From: an uncultured Selenomonas sp.
Lineage (GTDB): Bacteria; Bacillota; Negativicutes; Selenomonadales; Selenomonadaceae
Length of the DNA: 23,283 bases
Assembly (NCBI GenBank): GCA_938045435.1
Contig: CALIBA010000076.1
Coordinates: 1-23,283, forward strand
Direction of reading: 5' to 3'
Positions 8,322 to 15,471 of the stretch are shown here, in pieces; the first letter of the stretch is position 1, and every line of letters starts with the position of its first letter. The position numbers were made by a program, and so were the translations under genes. The notes beneath the pieces are model-generated. The model was not told where the DNA came from. It did no database searches and saw only the letters and a list, made by a program, of their open reading frames with translations.

Positions 8322-9236
8322 TCACCCCTCGCTCATATGTTCCTGCACCTCATTTTTCATGAGATCGCGATGCTCCAGGCGCGCCGTATAGTTTCCCTTG
8401 ATACGGTCATAGACATGTTTTGCAATACAAACACTGCGGTGCATACCGCCTGTGCAGCCCACGGCGATGACAAGCTGGCTCTTGCCCTCTTTCGCATAAT
8501 TTGGCAAAAGAAAGTCGATCATCGCATCGAGATGCTGTTCAAATTTTTGTGTGACCTCCCATGACTCGATGTAGGAGGCCACCTGCGGCACGGTTCCGCT
8601 CTTTTTACGCAGACTGTCCACATAGAACGGATTCGGAAGAAACCGCACATCAAAGACGAGATCCGCATCGAGTGGAATCCCATATTTGAACCCAAACGAG
8701 AGAATATTAACACTGAGCTTTGCGACACTCCCCGGCGCATCATAACGCTGCCGAAGCTGCTCACGCAGCTCTGCCTTGCGCAGCCGCGAAGTGTCAATGA
8801 GATGGGTTGCACGTGCACGCACAGGAGCAAGCTGTGCGCGTTCCCGCGTCACACCCTCAGAGATGCGCGAGGTGTGCACGAGCGGGTGGGGGCGGCGTGT
8901 CTCTTTGTAGCGCCGTATGATCACCTCATCCGAGGCATCAATAAAGAGGAGTTCATAGGAAACATCGCCGGCATCGAGCTGATCCAGCACCTGCACAAGC
9001 GCATTGAAAAACTCGCGGCTGCGCGTATCTACGACAATGGCCGCACGGCTGATTTTGCCATGGGTCTCACGGCACAGATTGATGAATTTTGGAATAAAGA
9101 CCGGCGGCAGATTATCTACACAGAAAAAGCCCAGATCTTCCATATACCTCGCAGCAAGCGACTTGCCGCCACCTGACATGCCCGTGATGATCACGGGGCG
9201 GAACTTTTCCGCTGCTTTTTTTTGTATCTGCTCCAT
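8322..9236 (-). CDS. rapZ: RapZ/YvcJ family nucleotide-binding protein
   Basis: 304 aa, the usual family length. The Walker A motif GMSGGGKS is at residues 19-26, followed by FFCVDNLPP, and the second half has SFGFKYG and the conserved C-terminal motif VGCTGGMHRSV. In E. coli RapZ is an RNA-binding adaptor that controls GlmS, the amino-sugar enzyme; in B. subtilis YvcJ hydrolyses GTP and affects competence. The ATG follows GAGGTGA located at the end of the upstream HAD gene. It is first of the rapZ-yvcK-whiA trio, fitting a role in balancing central carbon and wall precursor synthesis. Confidence 0.95.
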   Translation of the reverse strand: MEQIQKKAAEKFRPVIITGMSGGGKSLAARYMEDLGFFCVDNLPPVFIPKFINLCRETHGKISRAAIVVDTRSREFFNALVQVLDQLDAGDVSYELLFIDASDEVIIRRYKETRRPHPLVHTSRISEGVTRERAQLAPVRARATHLIDTSRLRKAELREQLRQRYDAPGSVAKLSVNILSFGFKYGIPLDADLVFDVRFLPNPFYVDSLRKKSGTVPQVASYIESWEVTQKFEQHLDAMIDFLLPNYAKEGKSQLVIAVGCTGGMHRSVCIAKHVYDRIKGNYTARLEHRDLMKNEVQEHMSEG

Positions 9237-9245
9237 TATATCACC

Positions 9246-10040
9246 TCACAGGACGTATTTTTCTATGGCCTTTGCAATCCCGTCCGCATCATGCGAGGCC
9301 GTCACGAAGGATGCCCGCTCTTTTGCCTCCCTTGTCCCGTTCTCTGGCACAACCGAGAATGCGCCCATCGCGAGCATTTCAAGATCATTGTCCGCATCGC
9401 CCGCAACCATGACCGTATCAAGACCAATCCCCATGGCATCCGCGAGCGCCTGTACGCCGACTGCCTTACTGATGCCAGGTGGTGTGATGTCGATGCTCGT
9501 TCCTGTATTCTGCTGCGGCAGAAGCGATTGTCCAAAGTGCTCTGTCACTTCTCTCGCATAGTGCCCTATATCCGCTGTCAAATCGCGCAGGACGAACTGC
9601 GGAACATTTTTCGTGTAGGGCAGGTAGTTCTGCCCTACCGCATGAACAGAAAATTGCTCCGTCGTACGGTAGGCGCTGAAATACTCCTCTCGATACTCCG
9701 GCGCATAGATCTCCATACCGATGTACCAGTTCACGTACCAACTGCGTTCATAACAAAAGGTGAGAAAACGCCGCGCAAGCGCCGGATCATGATAGCGTGC
9801 AAAGACCGGTGTGGCGATCTCCCTGCCAACGAATGCTCCATTGCAGCAGATCACCGGTGCCTTTGACGCAATCACATGTGCAAAATAGAGAGCAGAACAG
9901 AGCATACGCCCTGTTGCAATCGTCACAGCAACCCCCTGCGCCATCGCACTGGCAAGCGTTTGCTTTGTACGCGCCGTAATGATCTTATCCGATGTAAGGA
10001 GCGTCCCATCCAGATCGAGCGCAATGAGTTTAATCTTCAT
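9246..10040 (-). CDS. Cof-type HAD-superfamily phosphatase (first of a tandem pair, promoter-distal)
   Basis: 264 aa. HAD motif I is DLDGT (D9, D11 nucleophile and acid/base), motif II ends in TIATGRM, and motif IV is GDADNDLEM with the metal-binding aspartates. The C2-type cap between motifs II and III places it in the Cof/YidA subgroup, which dephosphorylates sugar phosphates, PLP or flavin phosphates; substrate cannot be inferred. It is clearly related to the gene just upstream, so the pair probably arose by duplication. It begins 5 nt after that gene's stop. Its end carries the rapZ ribosome site. Confidence 0.9.
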   Translation of the reverse strand: MKIKLIALDLDGTLLTSDKIITARTKQTLASAMAQGVAVTIATGRMLCSALYFAHVIASKAPVICCNGAFVGREIATPVFARYHDPALARRFLTFCYERSWYVNWYIGMEIYAPEYREEYFSAYRTTEQFSVHAVGQNYLPYTKNVPQFVLRDLTADIGHYAREVTEHFGQSLLPQQNTGTSIDITPPGISKAVGVQALADAMGIGLDTVMVAGDADNDLEMLAMGAFSVVPENGTREAKERASFVTASHDADGIAKAIEKYVL

Positions 10041-10045
10041 TGTTC

Positions 10046-10879
10046 TTATCTTTCAAGCGGCACTGGCGCATCTGCTCCCATACCGAGAACATAGGCATAA
10101 ATGGCTGCTGCAAGCCCGTTCTCCTTACAGGAAAGTGTTTCATAATCAGCAGCCTTCTTCACCTCGGGGAACGCGTTGCCCATCGCAATACTCTTGCCGG
10201 CAGCCTTCAGCATCGGCAGATCATTGTACGCATCGCCAATCGCCATGGTTTCTGTGATTGCGATACCGAGTTTTGCTGCGAGTGCACGCAGCGCCGAAGC
10301 CTTTGAGACGCCCTTGGGAACGATCTCGATGAGCCGATCGGCCGAGCGTGTGACATCCACATATTCCCCAAAGGCAGATAAAATCTCCTCTGCACGCTGC
10401 AGTGTTTCTGCACGTCCCTGTGTTACGAGGAGCAGTTTACAATTGCCTGCTGTATGTGCAAGCAGACCTTCCCAACCGACGGCCTCCCCCGTCACTTTCT
10501 GGGAATTCTCATAGAACGCAGCCTCCTCTGTATGGGCAGCATAACGCAAATGCCCGCCACTATACCCTTGGATATACCAATCGCGCGTGCGGCAAAACGA
10601 AAAAATCTCGTGCGCTGTCGCCGCAGGCACTGTATGTTCCTCATAGATACGTCCGCTGGGGCTTTTAATCAAGCCCCCGTTGTATGAGATGATGGGGACA
10701 TCTACACCGAGTGCACGTACAACGGGGAGCGCCGCCTCGTACATACGACCTGTCGCAATCGTGACAATGATACCTGATTTTACCGCATGCTGCACTGCAT
10801 CAATATTTTCCTGTGAAACCACATTCCCATCGGTCAGCATCGTTCCATCCAAATCCGACACAAACAGCCGAATCGCCAT
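10046..10879 (-). CDS. Cof-type HAD-superfamily phosphatase (tandem pair, promoter-proximal)
   Basis: 277 aa from the ATG at 10879, which has GAGGAG 8 nt upstream. A longer reading from a TTG at 10906 is possible but lacks such a site. Motif I is SDLDGT (D9, D11), motif II is TIATGRM, and motif IV is GDAYNDLPML. The cap domain again makes it a Cof/YidA-like phosphatase of unknown substrate. It is probably the first gene of the long minus-strand unit that continues through the second HAD gene, rapZ, yvcK, whiA, the deacetylase and the secreted protein. I could not find a convincing promoter for it in the 100 nt upstream. Confidence 0.9.
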   Translation of the reverse strand: MAIRLFVSDLDGTMLTDGNVVSQENIDAVQHAVKSGIIVTIATGRMYEAALPVVRALGVDVPIISYNGGLIKSPSGRIYEEHTVPAATAHEIFSFCRTRDWYIQGYSGGHLRYAAHTEEAAFYENSQKVTGEAVGWEGLLAHTAGNCKLLLVTQGRAETLQRAEEILSAFGEYVDVTRSADRLIEIVPKGVSKASALRALAAKLGIAITETMAIGDAYNDLPMLKAAGKSIAMGNAFPEVKKAADYETLSCKENGLAAAIYAYVLGMGADAPVPLER

Positions 10880-10919
10880 ATCTCTCACTCCTCTTTGACT
10901 GACCAATCACTGCACCATG

Positions 10920-10949
10920 CTGACAAAGTATTTCTCCCTGTGTTATAAT
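10920..10949 (+). promoter_or_regulatory. Candidate sigma-A promoter for the 10982-12364 unit
   Basis: A -35 CTGACA (10920-10925), 18-nt spacer and a perfect -10 TATAAT (10944-10949) precede the GTG-started gene at 10982. Transcription would begin near 10956, leaving a 26-nt leader with AAAGGAG. Confidence 0.65.
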
Positions 10950-10981
10950 ACCTAAAACGATCCACACGAAAGGAGCAGCCT

Positions 10982-11470
10982 GTGCATATACTCTTCCGGC
11001 AGTTCATCACGATCGTCGCCGTACTCTTTATCCTCATCGGCATCTTCGGTCTTTCCTATACCTATCAGATTGACCACCGCACGGCGCGTGATCTATCCTC
11101 CTATGCCCGCATCGACTTTCAGGCATCCTATACAGATGAAGGACGGCTCGAAGGCGCAGTGCTCTCCCTGTGGGACTACCGCTATGACAGCGCACAGCTG
11201 ATGCCGGATGTCGTGCTTTACACCGACGGCACCGCTTGGGAAATGAAGGCGGCAACCAAGTATACACCACGTCCCGTCCCAGATGCAGAGAGCTTCTATA
11301 AAAACGAAAATAAACTCTTCATCGAATTTCCGCGTGCCAGCCTTCAGGCTTTGCGCCGGGCAAGCAGCGTCCGCCTGCGGTTCTACTACGATAACGGGCA
11401 GACCATCGAACTGCCGCTCAGTGCGCAGGATCTTGCCTACTGGCAGCGCACCATGGGGCAGGGAATCTGA
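10982..11470 (+). CDS. Small membrane-anchored protein of unknown function
   Basis: 162 aa starting at GTG, with AAAGGAG 7 nt upstream. A single hydrophobic segment (about 10-28, ITIVAVLFILIGIFGLSYTY) anchors a predicted extracytoplasmic domain of about 130 residues with alternating strands and aromatic residues (VLSLWDYRYDSAQLMPDVVLYTDG, VRLRFYYDNGQTIELPLS) and no cysteine or catalytic motif I can recognise. It is upstream of, and in the same direction as, the NusG-domain-II and Gx-transporter genes, 59 nt apart, and has a good promoter of its own, so it probably belongs to their unit. I do not recognise the family. Confidence 0.7.
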   Translation: MHILFRQFITIVAVLFILIGIFGLSYTYQIDHRTARDLSSYARIDFQASYTDEGRLEGAVLSLWDYRYDSAQLMPDVVLYTDGTAWEMKAATKYTPRPVPDAESFYKNENKLFIEFPRASLQALRRASSVRLRFYYDNGQTIELPLSAQDLAYWQRTMGQGI

Positions 11471-11529
11471 CCACATAAAAGCACGCTATTATTGTACTGG
11501 TCTATGAAACATTCGTCAAGACAAGGTGC

Positions 11530-11871
11530 ATGATGAAAAACCATGATCGTATTCTCATTGCTGCACTGCTGCTCATCTGTATCACCGCCGCAGGCTTTTT
11601 ATACACGGGCAGTGATGCACAGCCGCGCCATGCCATCATCACGCAGGGCGGCAGGGTGCTCTACGACATCCCGCTCACGGGACACCGCGGCACAGAGGAG
11701 ATTTTCCTAAAAAATAACGACGGCACAAACATCATCCGCATCAAGGATGAATCCGTCACCGTAATTGCAGCCGACTGCCCCGATCAGATCTGTGTAAAGA
11801 CAAGCGCAGCCAGCCAAAAAGGAGACATCATCGCCTGTCTCCCACATGAACTCTTGATTGAAGTAAAATGA
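11530..11871 (+). CDS. NusG domain II-containing membrane-anchored protein (EetA-like)
   Basis: 113 aa with one N-terminal membrane helix (about 8-25) and an extracytoplasmic NusG-II domain (PF07009). The family hallmark DCPDQICVKTS (C83, C88) followed by GDIIACLPHELLIEV (C103) is exact. From memory, proteins of this type are called EetA in the flavin-based extracellular electron-transfer loci of Listeria and related firmicutes, and they also sit beside Rnf or ApbE genes; their molecular role is not known. The start is the first ATG of a tandem ATGATG, with AAGGTG upstream. The next gene starts 1 nt after its stop, which implies a functional pair. Confidence 0.87.
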   Translation: MMKNHDRILIAALLLICITAAGFLYTGSDAQPRHAIITQGGRVLYDIPLTGHRGTEEIFLKNNDGTNIIRIKDESVTVIAADCPDQICVKTSAASQKGDIIACLPHELLIEVK

Positions 11872-11872
11872 T

Positions 11873-12364
11873 ATGATAGATCTTCACCGCAGTGTACGCA
11901 TTGCACTGCTCACGACGCTCTCCCTCATCCTGTTCCTCTTGGAGGGAATGATCTCCCTGCCGCTCCCCGTTCCGGGTGCAAAACTGGGTCTTGCCGCTGT
12001 TGCGACACTCATCGCACTTGAGGTTCTGCCGCATGCACGCGACGCTTTGACCGTCCTCCTTCTGCGCATACTGCTGGCCTCCTTTCTTGGCGGCGGGCCT
12101 GCCCCCATGCTTTACAGTCTTGCAGGCGGTCTTGGCAGCTTTTTGGCAATGGTATTTCTCAAAAAGCATACATCCCTTTCCATCATCAGTATAAGTGCGG
12201 CTGGCGGCTTTATGCACAACATCGCGCAGCTCACCGTCGCGGCGATCGTCATGCAGACAGCCGCGCTCTTTTTCTATGCCCCTGTCCTAGGGCTCATCGG
12301 TACGGCGGCAGGCGTGGGCATTGGTCTGCTCTCGCAAAGTGTTTGTCAAAAAATATGCAGATAA
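11873..12364 (+). CDS. Gx transporter family membrane protein (EetB-like; old name heptaprenyl diphosphate synthase component I)
   Basis: 163 aa, almost entirely hydrophobic, with five to six predicted membrane helices and the family motif PVPGAKLGLA (32-41) followed by FLGGGPAPMLYSLAGG (71-86). It belongs to PF07456, long annotated as subunit I of heptaprenyl diphosphate synthase because it neighbours that gene in some genomes, but its fold resembles ECF-type S components, so a transport or membrane-scaffold role is more likely. Together with the NusG-II gene it makes the EetA/EetB-like pair. No polyprenyl synthase, ApbE or flavin-binding lipoprotein lies next to it here; fumC follows under its own promoter. 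The start is the ATG at 11873, with a weak ribosome site inside the preceding gene. Confidence 0.85.
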   Translation: MIDLHRSVRIALLTTLSLILFLLEGMISLPLPVPGAKLGLAAVATLIALEVLPHARDALTVLLLRILLASFLGGGPAPMLYSLAGGLGSFLAMVFLKKHTSLSIISISAAGGFMHNIAQLTVAAIVMQTAALFFYAPVLGLIGTAAGVGIGLLSQSVCQKICR

Positions 12365-12367
12365 AAA

Positions 12368-12396
12368 TTCTCATTCCCAGATATTTATGCTATACT
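12368..12396 (+). promoter_or_regulatory. Candidate fumC promoter with extended -10
   Basis: TTCTCA (12368-12373), 17 nt, then TATACT (12391-12396) preceded by TGC, which makes an extended -10. Predicted transcription start is near 12402, leaving an 80-nt leader holding two inverted repeats. Confidence 0.6.
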
Positions 12397-12405
12397 GTAT
12401 ATATG

Positions 12406-12421
12406 GATTCCCACGGGAATC
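12406..12421 (+). promoter_or_regulatory. Inverted repeat at the fumC transcription start, candidate operator
   Basis: GATTCCC (12406-12412) and GGGAATC (12415-12421) are perfectly complementary 7-bp arms separated by AC. The element starts about 4 nt downstream of the predicted transcription start. A related ATTCCCAG stands at 12373-12380 over the core promoter. It is too tight (2-nt loop) for a hairpin of the full arms, so a dimeric DNA-binding protein is more likely. Confidence 0.45.
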
Positions 12422-12428
12422 ATCTGTC

Positions 12429-12454
12429 AAATACTGCAAATACGAGCAGTATTT
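12429..12454 (+). promoter_or_regulatory. Leader hairpin before fumC, possible attenuator or second operator
   Basis: AAATACTGC (12429-12437) and GCAGTATTT (12446-12454) pair over 9 bp with an 8-nt loop, and the right arm runs into TTTTC. It resembles a weak terminator 15 nt before the ribosome site of fumC, but could equally be a protein site. Confidence 0.4.
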
Positions 12455-12483
12455 TCTAAAATTCATCGAGGAGGATGATTTGA

Positions 12484-13848
12484 ATGGAATACCGCATCGA
12501 ACACGACTCTCTTGGCGAAGTCAAGGTACCTGCCGACAAATACTGGGCAGCACAGACAGAACGCAGCTTCGAAAACTTCCCGATTGGCATTGAAAAAATG
12601 CCTGCCGAAATCATTCATGCGTTCGGCATTTTGAAAAAATCTGCCGCCATTGCAAATCACAAGCTCGGCAAGCTCGATGAAAAACGCCTTACTGCCATTC
12701 AGGCAGCCTGCGATGAGATCATTGCAGGAAAGCTTGCAGCACATTTCCCCCTCGCCGTATGGCAGACGGGCAGCGGCACACAGTCCAATATGAACGTCAA
12801 TGAAGTCATCGCGAACCGGGGCAACGAGATTGCAGGTGAGAAACTCCTCCACCCAAACGACCATGCCAATATGTCGCAGAGCTCCAATGATACCTTCCCA
12901 ACGGCAATGCACATCGCGGCGGTCATCGCAATCGAGGATGGGCTTTTCCCAAGCATCGACCTTCTTTCCGGTACATTCCGCCGCCTGATGAAAGAAAACG
13001 AGGGCATCGTTAAGACAGGGCGCACGCATCTCCAGGATGCCGTCCCCATCTCCTTCACGCAGGAGATCAGCGGCTGGCTCTCCATGCTCGAACAGACCAA
13101 AAAACAACTGCAGGCAGCACTGCCCTTCCTCCACGAACTCGCACTTGGCGGCACGGCTGTCGGTACAGGGCTCAACGCGCCGAAAGGGTTTGATACCGCT
13201 GTCGCACAAGCAGCAAGTGAACTAACGGGCAAGCATTTCATCACGGCACCGAACAAGTTCCATGCTCTCACGAGCAAGGATGCCATCGTATTCGCCCATG
13301 GTGGGCTAAAGGCGCTTGCAGCAAACATGATGAAGATTGCAAACGATGTACGCTGGCTTGCGGCAGGCCCGCGCTGCGGGCTCGGTGAAATCACCATCCC
13401 GGCAAACGAACCGGGCAGCTCCATCATGCCAGGCAAGGTCAATCCCACACAATGCGAATCCGTCACCATGGTCGCCGTTCAGGTGATGGGCAACGATGCC
13501 GCCATCGGCTTTGCCGCCTCACAGGGCAATTTCGAACTGAATGTGTTCATGCCCGTTATGATTTATGACTTCCTCCAGTCGGCGCGGCTGCTCACCGACT
13601 CACTGAAATCCTTCAACGACCGCTGTGCCGTCGGGATCACAGCAAACCGCGAAAAGATGCACGAGAATCTGCACCGTTCTCTCATGCTCGTAACGGCGCT
13701 CAACCCATACATCGGCTATGAAAATGCCGCCAAGACCGCCCACAAGGCATTCGACGAGAACATCAGCCTCAAAGAGGCATGTGTTGCGCTCGGCTTCCTC
13801 ACCGCTGAAAAATTCGATGCAGTATTCCACCCCGAGGAAATGGTGTAA
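12484..13848 (+). CDS. fumC: Class II fumarate hydratase
   Basis: 454 aa, close to E. coli FumC (467). It interconverts fumarate and L-malate without an iron-sulfur cluster, so it is oxygen-stable. Visible family motifs are TGSGTQSNMNVNEV (95-108), MSQSSNDTFPTAMH (130-143), GRTHLQDAVP with the catalytic H182, and the fumarase/aspartase signature GSSIMPGKVNP (311-321) with the catalytic serine. The N-terminal R-E-D-S-L-G-like segment (EYRIEHDSLGEVKVPADKYW) is typical of fumarase rather than aspartase. In Negativicutes fumarase serves the reductive branch from oxaloacetate to succinate and propionate. The ATG has a strong GAGGAGG. It forms its own transcription unit with an elaborate leader and the terminator at 13869-13904. 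Confidence 0.96.
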   Translation: MEYRIEHDSLGEVKVPADKYWAAQTERSFENFPIGIEKMPAEIIHAFGILKKSAAIANHKLGKLDEKRLTAIQAACDEIIAGKLAAHFPLAVWQTGSGTQSNMNVNEVIANRGNEIAGEKLLHPNDHANMSQSSNDTFPTAMHIAAVIAIEDGLFPSIDLLSGTFRRLMKENEGIVKTGRTHLQDAVPISFTQEISGWLSMLEQTKKQLQAALPFLHELALGGTAVGTGLNAPKGFDTAVAQAASELTGKHFITAPNKFHALTSKDAIVFAHGGLKALAANMMKIANDVRWLAAGPRCGLGEITIPANEPGSSIMPGKVNPTQCESVTMVAVQVMGNDAAIGFAASQGNFELNVFMPVMIYDFLQSARLLTDSLKSFNDRCAVGITANREKMHENLHRSLMLVTALNPYIGYENAAKTAHKAFDENISLKEACVALGFLTAEKFDAVFHPEEMV

Positions 13849-13868
13849 GCCCCCTTCATCAGGAGCAG

Positions 13869-13904
13869 AAAAGTGCTCTCGCATATGTATGCGAGAGCAC
13901 TTTT
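13869..13904. terminator. Bidirectional intrinsic terminator between fumC and the Crp/Fnr gene
   Basis: The arms 13869-13885 and 13888-13904 are a perfect 17-bp inverted repeat (AAAAGTGCTCTCGCATA and complement) with a tiny central TG. AAAA on one side and TTTTTA on the other let it stop transcription from both converging genes. Confidence 0.93.
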
Positions 13905-13917
13905 TATCTGCCCATGC

Positions 13918-14613
13918 CTATACCGCAAGAAAATCCGGATCCAATACCCGCACACTCTTTCGATCATAGTCAATGATTCCCTCATCACGCAAATGGCTCA
14001 TCTCACGGCTGAGCGCACTGCGCTCTACACCAAGATACCGTGCAAGCTGCGTCTGGTTCATATCGCGCTGCATGAGTCCATCCGCCGTACAGGTGAGCGA
14101 CTGGAAATAGACGCTGAGTTTGGCTCGAATACTCTTTTGCCCCATGATGCGGATCTTGTGCTGATAAAATATCCCCTTCGCCGAAATGCGCCGCAGCATA
14201 TTCAGCGTGAACCGCCAGAGATGAGGGTCGGGACAGGAAGCAAGACGGTAGATCTGCCGGAACTGGAGCCGCAGGATTGTCGTCTCATGGAGTGCCTTGA
14301 CAAACATCCGACTAGAGGAAAGATCCGCGCCCTCCATCGTCTCGCCAAAACTTTGCCCGGCCTCAAATACATTCATATCAATCTGATCGGCATTCTCATT
14401 CAAAAATGACACCTCGATTGCCCCTGCAAGAATCACCCCCGTCACAATAGGGGCTCGTCCCATACGCATGATGCTCTGCCCTGCCGCATAGTGCTTGATC
14501 TCGCCGCCAAGTGTCTGCACAAGTCCCGGCAGGGCATCCACCGAAATCCCTTCAAACAAATCGTGACGAAGCACAATTTCCGTATATGGGGCCAGCATCT
14601 CACGCGTCAGCAT
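13918..14613 (-). CDS. Crp/Fnr-family transcriptional regulator
   Basis: 231 aa. A cyclic-nucleotide-binding-type beta-barrel fold occupies about 15-120, then a long dimer helix, then a winged helix with a clear HTH (MNQTQLARYLGVERSALSREMSHL, about 185-208). It has no N-terminal cysteine cluster (only C127 and C175), so it is not an oxygen-sensing Fe-S FNR of the classical type; the cAMP-binding signature of Crp is also absent. The effector could be haem/NO, as in DNR and HcpR-type members, or something else; the sequence does not decide. ATG with AGGAG 7 nt upstream. It converges on fumC across a shared terminator and has its own promoter flanked by inverted repeats. The target genes are unknown. 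Confidence 0.88.
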   Translation of the reverse strand: MLTREMLAPYTEIVLRHDLFEGISVDALPGLVQTLGGEIKHYAAGQSIMRMGRAPIVTGVILAGAIEVSFLNENADQIDMNVFEAGQSFGETMEGADLSSSRMFVKALHETTILRLQFRQIYRLASCPDPHLWRFTLNMLRRISAKGIFYQHKIRIMGQKSIRAKLSVYFQSLTCTADGLMQRDMNQTQLARYLGVERSALSREMSHLRDEGIIDYDRKSVRVLDPDFLAV

Positions 14614-14645
14614 AGACAGCTCCTTTCAAAAAGTGTCAGCAAAAA

Positions 14646-14680
14646 CTTTATGTAATGTTCTATAAAGAGAAAAGTTCTCT
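14646..14680 (-). promoter_or_regulatory. Two inverted repeats in the Crp/Fnr gene leader, candidate autoregulatory sites
   Basis: CTTTAT (14646-14651) and ATAAAG (14662-14667) form a 22-bp element with 10-nt spacing, the overall span expected for a Crp/Fnr dimer. Next to it AGAGAA and TTCTCT (14666-14671, 14675-14680) form a second repeat lying over the predicted transcription start. Neither matches the FNR or CRP consensus. Confidence 0.3.
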
Positions 14681-14683
14681 CTC

Positions 14684-14712
14684 ATTATATCGGTATACTA
14701 CACCTTTGTAAA
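14684..14712 (-). promoter_or_regulatory. Sigma-A promoter of the Crp/Fnr gene
   Basis: On the minus strand TTTACA (14707-14712), a 17-nt spacer and a perfect TATAAT (14684-14689). Transcription would start near 14677, 64 nt before the ATG. Confidence 0.75.
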
Positions 14713-14735
14713 TGAAAATTCTTCTGTCATGCATG

Positions 14736-14777
14736 AAAGAATGCGGTCAGAGCCTAACTTCTCTAACCGCGTTCTTT
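14736..14777 (-). terminator. Terminator of the DegU-like gene
   Basis: A 10-bp stem (14743-14752 with 14761-14770, one G-T wobble, 8-nt loop) is extended by AAAGAA/TTCTTT on either side of one mismatch. Read on the minus strand it follows the degU stop immediately and ends in TTCTTTC. It also ends in a T-rich run on the plus strand. Confidence 0.75.
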
Positions 14778-15454
14778 TATTCGAGCGTAATAATTTTATT
14801 TTTAAGAACATAGACAAGCGCTTGGGTACGATCGTTGACCTTGAGCTTGTGGAAAATACTCGTGAGGTGGTTTTTAACGGTCTTTTCGCTCAGCCCGAGT
14901 GCCTTGCCGATGTCCTGATTGGAAAATCCTTTCGCGATGCAGCCAAGCACATCCATCTCGCGCGGTGTGAGGCGTTCGCCGCGGCTCTCATCCCACATCT
15001 CCTTGGCAACGCGGCTTACATCGCCATAGACGGCAGGACTGCCAAAGAGGCGTTCGGCAAGCTTTGGATAGACGAAGGGGTTGCCCTCGTTGACCATGTG
15101 GATGGCCTTGATAAGGACATTCGGCTCAACATCTTTGAGCAGGTAGCCGAGTGCTCCGTTTTTGAGCAGTTCCAGGACATAGTTGTCGCTGTCATGAATC
15201 GTAAGTGCAATGATCTTCACGCGCGAACGCGCCTGTCTGAGTTGTTTTGTGACCTCTAGCCCCGTAAGCCCCGGCATATTGATGTCGAGCAGCAGAATAT
15301 CGGGCTTTAACATCAGCGTGCGCGCAAGCGCTTCCTGCCCATCCTCCGCCTCACCGACAACCTCAAGATCATCCTCAAAGTTCAGCACGCGCTTAATACC
15401 TTGGCGGAGCAGCGCATGATCGTCGGCAAGCAGTATTCGAATTGGCACTGGCAT
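14777..15454 (-). CDS. DegU-like response regulator (NarL/FixJ, LuxR-type HTH)
   Basis: 225 aa. The receiver domain has the acidic pair D11/D12, phospho-acceptor D57 in LLLDINMPG, T85 in ALTIHD and K106 in YLLKDV. The C-terminal LuxR-type HTH (LTPREMDVLGCIAKGFSNQDIGKALGLSEKTVKNHLTSIFHKL) is complete. Spacing and the linker resemble DegU/LiaR. It starts 17 nt after the secretin stop and may be co-transcribed with the pilP-secretin pair, so it could be expressed with the envelope genes it controls. No kinase lies beside it; the DegS-like kinase at 1915-3186 is the natural candidate. The ATG has GAGAT/AGGAAAAGAGGAG-type purines upstream, and the terminator follows its stop. Confidence 0.93.
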   Translation of the reverse strand: MPVPIRILLADDHALLRQGIKRVLNFEDDLEVVGEAEDGQEALARTLMLKPDILLLDINMPGLTGLEVTKQLRQARSRVKIIALTIHDSDNYVLELLKNGALGYLLKDVEPNVLIKAIHMVNEGNPFVYPKLAERLFGSPAVYGDVSRVAKEMWDESRGERLTPREMDVLGCIAKGFSNQDIGKALGLSEKTVKNHLTSIFHKLKVNDRTQALVYVLKNKIITLE

Positions 15455-15471
15455 CTCCTCTTTTCCTAAGA

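Noticed and set aside
12463..13469. Two long minus-strand open frames (248 and 256 codons) antisense to fumC
   Set aside because: Both lie within a complete fumarase with intact catalytic motifs and look like codon-bias shadows without family resemblance.
14614..14776. Small RNA or tRNA between the Crp/Fnr and DegU genes
   Set aside because: The hairpins are explained by a promoter-leader and the degU terminator; no cloverleaf is seen.
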